The notes under the pieces: generated by a model
The model's database searches: none
What the model was told of the DNA's origin: nothing
What the model saw: the letters and a program-made list of their open reading frames with translations, nothing else
NCBI RefSeq assembly: GCF_032362555.1
Contig: NC_083507.1
Coordinates: 561,001-625,000, forward strand
Origin: Amyelois transitella
Lineage: Eukaryota; Arthropoda; Insecta; Lepidoptera; Pyralidae
Direction: 5' to 3'
Length of the DNA: 64,000 bases
Program-made: the position numbers and the translations under genes
Shown here: positions 61,801-64,000 of the stretch, in pieces
Layout of the letters: every line of letters begins with the position of its first letter
Numbering within the stretch: the stretch's first letter is position 1

Positions 61801-63504
61801 TTTAATAATCTAATAATCACATACCTACATAACTACATATAATCACGTCTATATCCCTTGCGAGGTCGACAGATAAGAGGCTTCAAAAGACAAAGGCCAC
61901 GTTCACCTCATGTTCAAGATAGAATCTCTTTCTCTTACTCTGTAATTAACCTCAAAGAGAGAGTGAGCGAATAAGGGAACAGGTCGGAATGGAAGCACTC
62001 ATCCATTACGTCCTTAATCCTCATTTACGAAATATACGGTTATATGTGAAATAAATATGGGAAAAATTAAGGACGTCCTGGTAAAGGGTCAGGTCAAGAG
62101 TAACCGAAACCGCCGAGCTTGCATAAAGAGAGTTATGAATGTGGATGAAGCGAAGGAAGTATGCAGAGATCGTGGCAAGTGGAAAGAGGTAGTCTCTGCC
62201 TACCCCTCCGGGAAAGAGGCGTGATTTTATGTATGTATGTGAAATGTTCCAATTCTAAAGTCTCGGTACACGACTCATAAAAAATTGTAACATAAAATTT
62301 CTGAACCCACCTACCTAAGCGTTCAATGTGTGTTTATTTGTTGCCAAGCAACTCCTATTCACAGGTAATTGGTTGTAGCCGCCATCCAGCCTATTCAAGC
62401 CTAGGGCACCAAAAATATCTAGACTTAGCACGTGTAGGTGTTTCAAAGTATAATTGAAAGTCTGGTCTATTTCCATAATCCTTTTGGTACCCACAGCGGA
62501 ATTCGGCTTCTGTATGTGATGTAATTTCAAAGTCGCATTTATACCTTTAATTCTTAAAGGTAAAATGCCTAAGCTATCTAATAATATTTGAGGTTAAACT
62601 GCTAAATAATCAGCTTAAACAACGAGACTATCAAAAGAAACTTCGATGATATTTATATAGAGTATTATATTTTATAAATAGAGTTAATAATGGTAAAAAA
62701 TATATCTAATTTTTACAAATTTCAGGAAATTAATTCACCTAGTAACGACTTTATTTTCATTACTTCCAAATTGACATGATTAGTCATATCGATACTGTGG
62801 ACTCTGTCTACCCTGTTTGGGATATAGAAGTGACTATATATACATATGTTCGTATGTCTAGAAAATTAAAGTAGCGAAAGTCTTCTAGCGACCACAATAA
62901 TAATAGTTTTACAAGAGATTTCTTATTGATAGATTACAATTATATACGCCTCGTAGCAGATAATTCGGTCGTAGCAGCTCGTAGCGCTTCGTAGCGCTTT
63001 CATTTCGTAGCAATCTCGGATAACGTAAAATTCATTTGTTCTCACACCATAATATTGTAAGGGATGAAAATATGGCCGCTACAACGTGAGGTCTGAACTA
63101 AGATTCTGGATTTTTTTTTTTTATTTCCATAGATTCCAATTTAGAATTAATTAGTTTGTGACTTTAACTACTTGTTCGCGATTGAATTAAAGGCTGTAAG
63201 ATACAATGTGTTCATTATTTATATCTAGGTGGTCGTAATAAAACCCTCCATGACACAAAGGACCACGACAGACGGAGGACAATAATCACTGATTCTGCGG
63301 GGTAGTCACGACCCTCAAAACAGAAGAGAGAGAGATCTACCTTATAACTATATAAGAAATTAAATTACAAATAATTACCTGTGCTAGGCGCCGTGTATAG
63401 ATGATGCCTTGCGGTGGGGGCCGGTGCCAACAAGCCGTGCAGGAGCGCTTGCCCCAAGGAGCCCCGGGCTCCAAGCCGCAGCCCCGCGGGCTCCCCGCCG
63501 TCCA
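31281..63504 (-). CDS. Eip74EF: E74 / Eip74EF ETS transcription factor, 3' part (3 coding exons in window)
   Basis: Three minus-strand coding exons join in phase: 63504-63379 (126 nt), 53549-53352 (198 nt) and 31816-31281 (536 nt with stop). Their product follows insect E74 in order. First comes ALLHGLL...HHLYTA.STG, then [20 protein letters not shown] (the most recognisable E74 signature outside the ETS domain), then EELKARL, a Gly/His-rich linker, VKRKSREG, the ETS domain and the short tail [11 protein letters not shown]74 is an early ecdysone-response transcription factor active in the nucleus during moulting, metamorphosis and oogenesis. The N-terminal exons and promoter(s) lie past 64000, unless an internal promoter exists (see the GC-rich block at 43.9-47.2 kb). 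Introns are about 21.5 kb and 9.8 kb, which is long but usual for this gene. Confidence 0.95.
32045..32312 (+). mobile_element. SINE-like repeat A, full-length copy
   Basis: TGCCGTGTGGATCCCGGCAC to CCATATGTATATAATGTATG. Confidence 0.8.
32911..33065 (+). repeat. Dispersed repeat E
   Basis: TCCGGTGAAAATGCTGCAGT, paired GAAGC/GCTTC boxes, and GTGACGTCAATAAGTGATAC. Confidence 0.65.
34567..34752 (-). mobile_element. Helitron-like element, fourth family
   Basis: ACTAGCGACCCGCCCCGGCT..CACGGG hairpin end, through ATACTATGTAGTGATG. Longer than the copy at 27593. Confidence 0.65.
34917..35132 (-). mobile_element. SINE-like repeat A, partial
   Basis: (ATAC)n tail, GGCCACGTTCAGCTGTTCGG, CATCCATGGGAAAGATATGG. 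Confidence 0.7.
37381..37390 (-). promoter_or_regulatory. FTZ-F1-like extended half-site
   Basis: TGACCTTGCA reads TGCAAGGTCA on the minus strand and fits the CAAGGTCA monomer site of NR5-type receptors. It sits in a GC-rich islet of the E74 intron. Confidence 0.3.
38248..38263. promoter_or_regulatory. Perfect inverted nuclear-receptor half-sites, AGGTCA-N4-TGACCT
   Basis: AGGTCA GCGA TGACCT is exact on both arms. The right arm extends to TGACCTTGCA (38258-38267), an FTZ-F1-like monomer site on the minus strand. A further GGGTCA lies at 38335-38340. The context is the large intron of an ecdysone-response gene. Confidence 0.5.
39522..39625 (-). mobile_element. SINE-like repeat A, 3' half
   Basis: (TACA)n tail, CACGTCTATATGCCTTGCGG, CAGCTGTTTGGCTTAATG. 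Confidence 0.65.
40908..40978 (+). mobile_element. SINE-like repeat A, short fragment
   Basis: CAGCTGAACGTGGCCTATCA to GCAAAGGATATAGACG. Confidence 0.55.
42612..42745 (-). mobile_element. SINE-like repeat A, 3' half
   Basis: CGGGGTAGACAGAGCCAACA to GAAGTTGCTAGCCCATC. Confidence 0.65.
44047..44059. promoter_or_regulatory. Imperfect IR1 ecdysone-response-like site
   Basis: TGGTCAATGACAC matches the EcR/USP consensus RGKTCANTGAMCY at 11 of 13 positions. Confidence 0.3.
46220..46234. other. 15-base palindrome overlapping an AGGTCA half-site
   Basis: CCTACGG-G-CCGTAGG has perfect 7-base arms. It runs into AGGTCA at 46232-46237. Confidence 0.55.
47932..48075 (+). repeat. Dispersed repeat E
   Basis: TCCGGTGAAAATGCTGCAGT to TTGTGTCCAATTTTGAAAAT; closely like 32911-33065. 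Confidence 0.65.
48270..48402 (+). mobile_element. Non-LTR retrotransposon 3' stub
   Basis: ACCGCCGAGCTTGCATGAAG to AAAGAGGCGTGATCTTATAT, then (ATGT)n. Confidence 0.75.
48707..48740 (+). mobile_element. Non-LTR 3' stub, very short
   Basis: GGGAAAGAGGCGTGATTTTA followed by TGTACAGTATG. Confidence 0.45.
50700..50765 (-). mobile_element. Non-LTR 3' stub, inverted
   Basis: ATACATATACACAAAAAAAT then CCCGCCTCTTTCCCGGAGGG. Confidence 0.55.
51862..51923. repeat. Short duplicated CCGTCGGGTCACCT motif
   Basis: CCGTCGGGTCACCT occurs twice, about 38 bases apart, around CCGGGAGGGCCGTTCA. Each copy holds a GGGTCA receptor half-site. Confidence 0.5.
52930..52985 (+). mobile_element. Non-LTR 3' stub, decayed
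   Basis: GTGTGCAGAGATCGTGGTAAG then GATGTGGTCTTTGCC-like sequence. Confidence 0.4.
53180..53335 (+). mobile_element. tRNA-SINE body, 5'-truncated, beside E74 exon
   Basis: TCTGATTGTCCTGGGTCTTGG through AATTTGTCCCGTATATAT matches the SINE at 25252-25510 without the tRNA head. Confidence 0.75.
53352..53549 (-). CDS. Eip74EF: E74 internal coding exon ([12 protein letters not shown] block)
   Basis: The acceptor (GTCTCCAG) and donor (CAG/GTCAGT) are clear on the minus strand. The exon enters and leaves in phase 1 and is 198 nt, so skipping it would keep the frame. It encodes the conserved [12 protein letters not shown] motif, a Ser-rich run, EELKARL and a Pro/His-rich region. A truncated tRNA-derived SINE lies about 20 bases into the downstream intron. 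Confidence 0.93.
53680..53905 (+). mobile_element. SINE-like repeat A, near full length
   Basis: AAAAAAGAATAGGACCACTC to GACCATATGTATGTATGT. Confidence 0.75.
54428..54585 (-). mobile_element. SINE-like repeat A, degenerate
   Basis: ACATACATATAATCACGTCT and CCCATCGCCTGTCATAAGAA. Confidence 0.6.
56345..56572 (+). mobile_element. Helitron-like fragment, fifth family
   Basis: TTATATATAAAATTGTCGTG..CCTCCGGAACGGCTTGACTG to AACGTTTGCCGGGTAGTTAT; known lepidopteran repeat type but exact ends are missing. Confidence 0.4.
56796..57055 (+). mobile_element. Helitron family 1, near-complete copy
   Basis: TCTATACTAATATTATAAAG to GACGAAGTCGCGGGCACAGC then TAGT. Confidence 0.8.
58095..58230 (-). mobile_element. 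Non-LTR retrotransposon 3' stub, inverted
   Basis: Encodes on the minus strand [12 protein letters not shown] preceded by [10 protein letters not shown]; its end is frameshifted relative to the stub at 62065. Confidence 0.75.
58594..58864 (-). mobile_element. Helitron family 1, near-complete copy
   Basis: TAGCTGTGCCCGCGACTTCG (intact hairpin end) to CATTAGTATAGA. Confidence 0.8.
59322..59568 (-). mobile_element. SINE-like repeat A, near full length
   Basis: TTAATCACGTCTATAACCCT to ACCGGGAACCACACGGCACC. Confidence 0.75.
61828..61925 (-). mobile_element. SINE-like repeat A, 3' fragment
   Basis: TACATATAATCACGTCTATA to GGCCACGTTCACCTCATG. Confidence 0.55.
62065..62240 (+). mobile_element. Non-LTR retrotransposon 3' stub, best-preserved copy
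   Basis: An open frame runs from [15 protein letters not shown] through [20 protein letters not shown] to SAYPSGKEA and a stop, then a TTTTATGTATGTATG tail. A polymerase C-terminal stub; the clade (RTE-like is my best guess) is not certain. Confidence 0.75.
62800..62856 (+). mobile_element. SINE-like repeat A, tail fragment
   Basis: GGACTCTGTCTACCCTGTTT to TATACATATGTTCGTATG. Confidence 0.5.
63379..63504 (-). CDS. Eip74EF: E74 internal coding exon (Gly/Ala/Leu-rich, LLHGLL block)
   Basis: The acceptor (GTCGCAG) and donor (ACAG/GTAATT) are visible. The length of 126 nt with phase 1 at both ends fits the next exon exactly. The encoded ALLHGLLAP...HHLYTA.STG aligns in order with the segment just before the [12 protein letters not shown] motif in Drosophila E74. 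The upstream exon is outside the window. Confidence 0.85.
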
Positions 63505-64000
63505 CTGCGACAACAGAAACAATATTGTTACAATTCTGTAGTTTATAAGCAATCAATGATCTTACGGCGAGGGAAGATATCGTGAGTAAATTTTGTGTGC
63601 CGTGTGGTTCCCGGCACCAATACAATAATGAATAGGACCACTCCATCACTCATGGATGTTGTAAAAGGCGACTAAGATATAGGCTTGTAAATATAGGATT
63701 CTTTTTTTAGGCGATGGGCTAGCAACCTGTCATTATATGAATCTCAACTCTATTATTAAGCCACACAGCTGAACGCGGCCAGTCTTGTTAATACTGTTGG
63801 CTCTGTCTACCCTACAAGGGATATAGACGTGACTATATGTATGTATGTATGTAAATAGCACTCGTAAATTAGGCAAATTTATCTGTAATCATGATCCAAT
63901 ATGTTTATTTAAAGGTTCGATTGGCAGAGAATGTCTTATGGCATTAAGTCTACCTGTTGTATATACATATAGTGGAAATGAGAGCGTTAAGGAGTATGAT
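63505..64000. other. E74 intron continuing beyond the window
   Basis: Contains one repeat A copy and otherwise nothing recognised. Confidence 0.6.
63598..63853 (+). mobile_element. SINE-like repeat A, full-length copy
   Basis: GTGCCGTGTGGTTCCCGGCA to CTATATGTATGTATGTATGT; it lies about 90 bases upstream of an E74 exon. Confidence 0.8.

Larger units (their letters stand above)
53550..63378. other. E74 intron between the two internal coding exons
   Basis: About 9.8 kb of AT-rich DNA with repeats listed separately. GC-rich islets occur at 55440-55500, 57590-57780 and 60240-60320; none shows a convincing exon. Confidence 0.55.

Noticed and set aside
1-64000. CRISPR arrays, operons, prophage or virus-like genes
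   Set aside because: Introns, repeat types and gene content are those of an insect nuclear genome; no such structure seen.

Overview
This window is animal nuclear DNA, almost certainly from a moth or butterfly. It is AT-rich, its genes are split by short GT-AG introns, and it is loaded with lepidopteran-style repeats: short Helitrons ending in CTAGT, a tRNA-headed SINE, a SINE-like repeat with an (ATGT)n tail, and 3' stubs of a non-LTR retrotransposon. No bacterial, CRISPR or operon structure is present.

Layout. Positions 1-8889 hold no recognisable gene, only repeats. A compact cluster of five housekeeping genes follows, on alternating strands: TRUB2-like pseudouridine synthase homologue (+, 8890-10768), PAGR1 (-, 11319-11768), ZNHIT6/BCD1 (+, 12675-15376), NUDCD1 (-, 15760-17810) and a small OB-fold-like protein resembling CST subunit TEN1 (+, 18939-20512). 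After a repeat-rich gap comes SEC22B (-, 23817-26907). The rest, about 28.2-64 kb, is the 3' part of one large minus-strand gene, the ecdysone-response ETS factor E74 (Eip74EF). It has a last exon with the ETS domain (31281-31816), two upstream coding exons (53352-53549, 63379-63504), a probable 3 kb 3'UTR, and introns of about 21.5 and 9.8 kb. Its 5' exons lie beyond the right edge.

The genes have separate roles: RNA modification, H3K4 methyltransferase complex, box C/D snoRNP assembly, a CS-domain protein, a possible telomere/ssDNA protein, and ER-Golgi SNARE. They look like ordinary close-packed neighbours, not a pathway.

The points most worth following are: (i) the TRUB2-like protein has Gly where the family has its catalytic Asp; (ii) a previously unnamed OB-fold-like ORF fits TEN1, part of a complex reported missing from Drosophila; (iii) the large E74 intron holds an inverted AGGTCA-N4-TGACCT site with extra FTZ-F1-like half-sites, and a 3 kb GC/CpG-rich block that could be an internal promoter; (iv) a GC-rich hairpin sits in the putative E74 3'UTR; (v) several nested or tandem transposon structures give relative ages of the repeat families.
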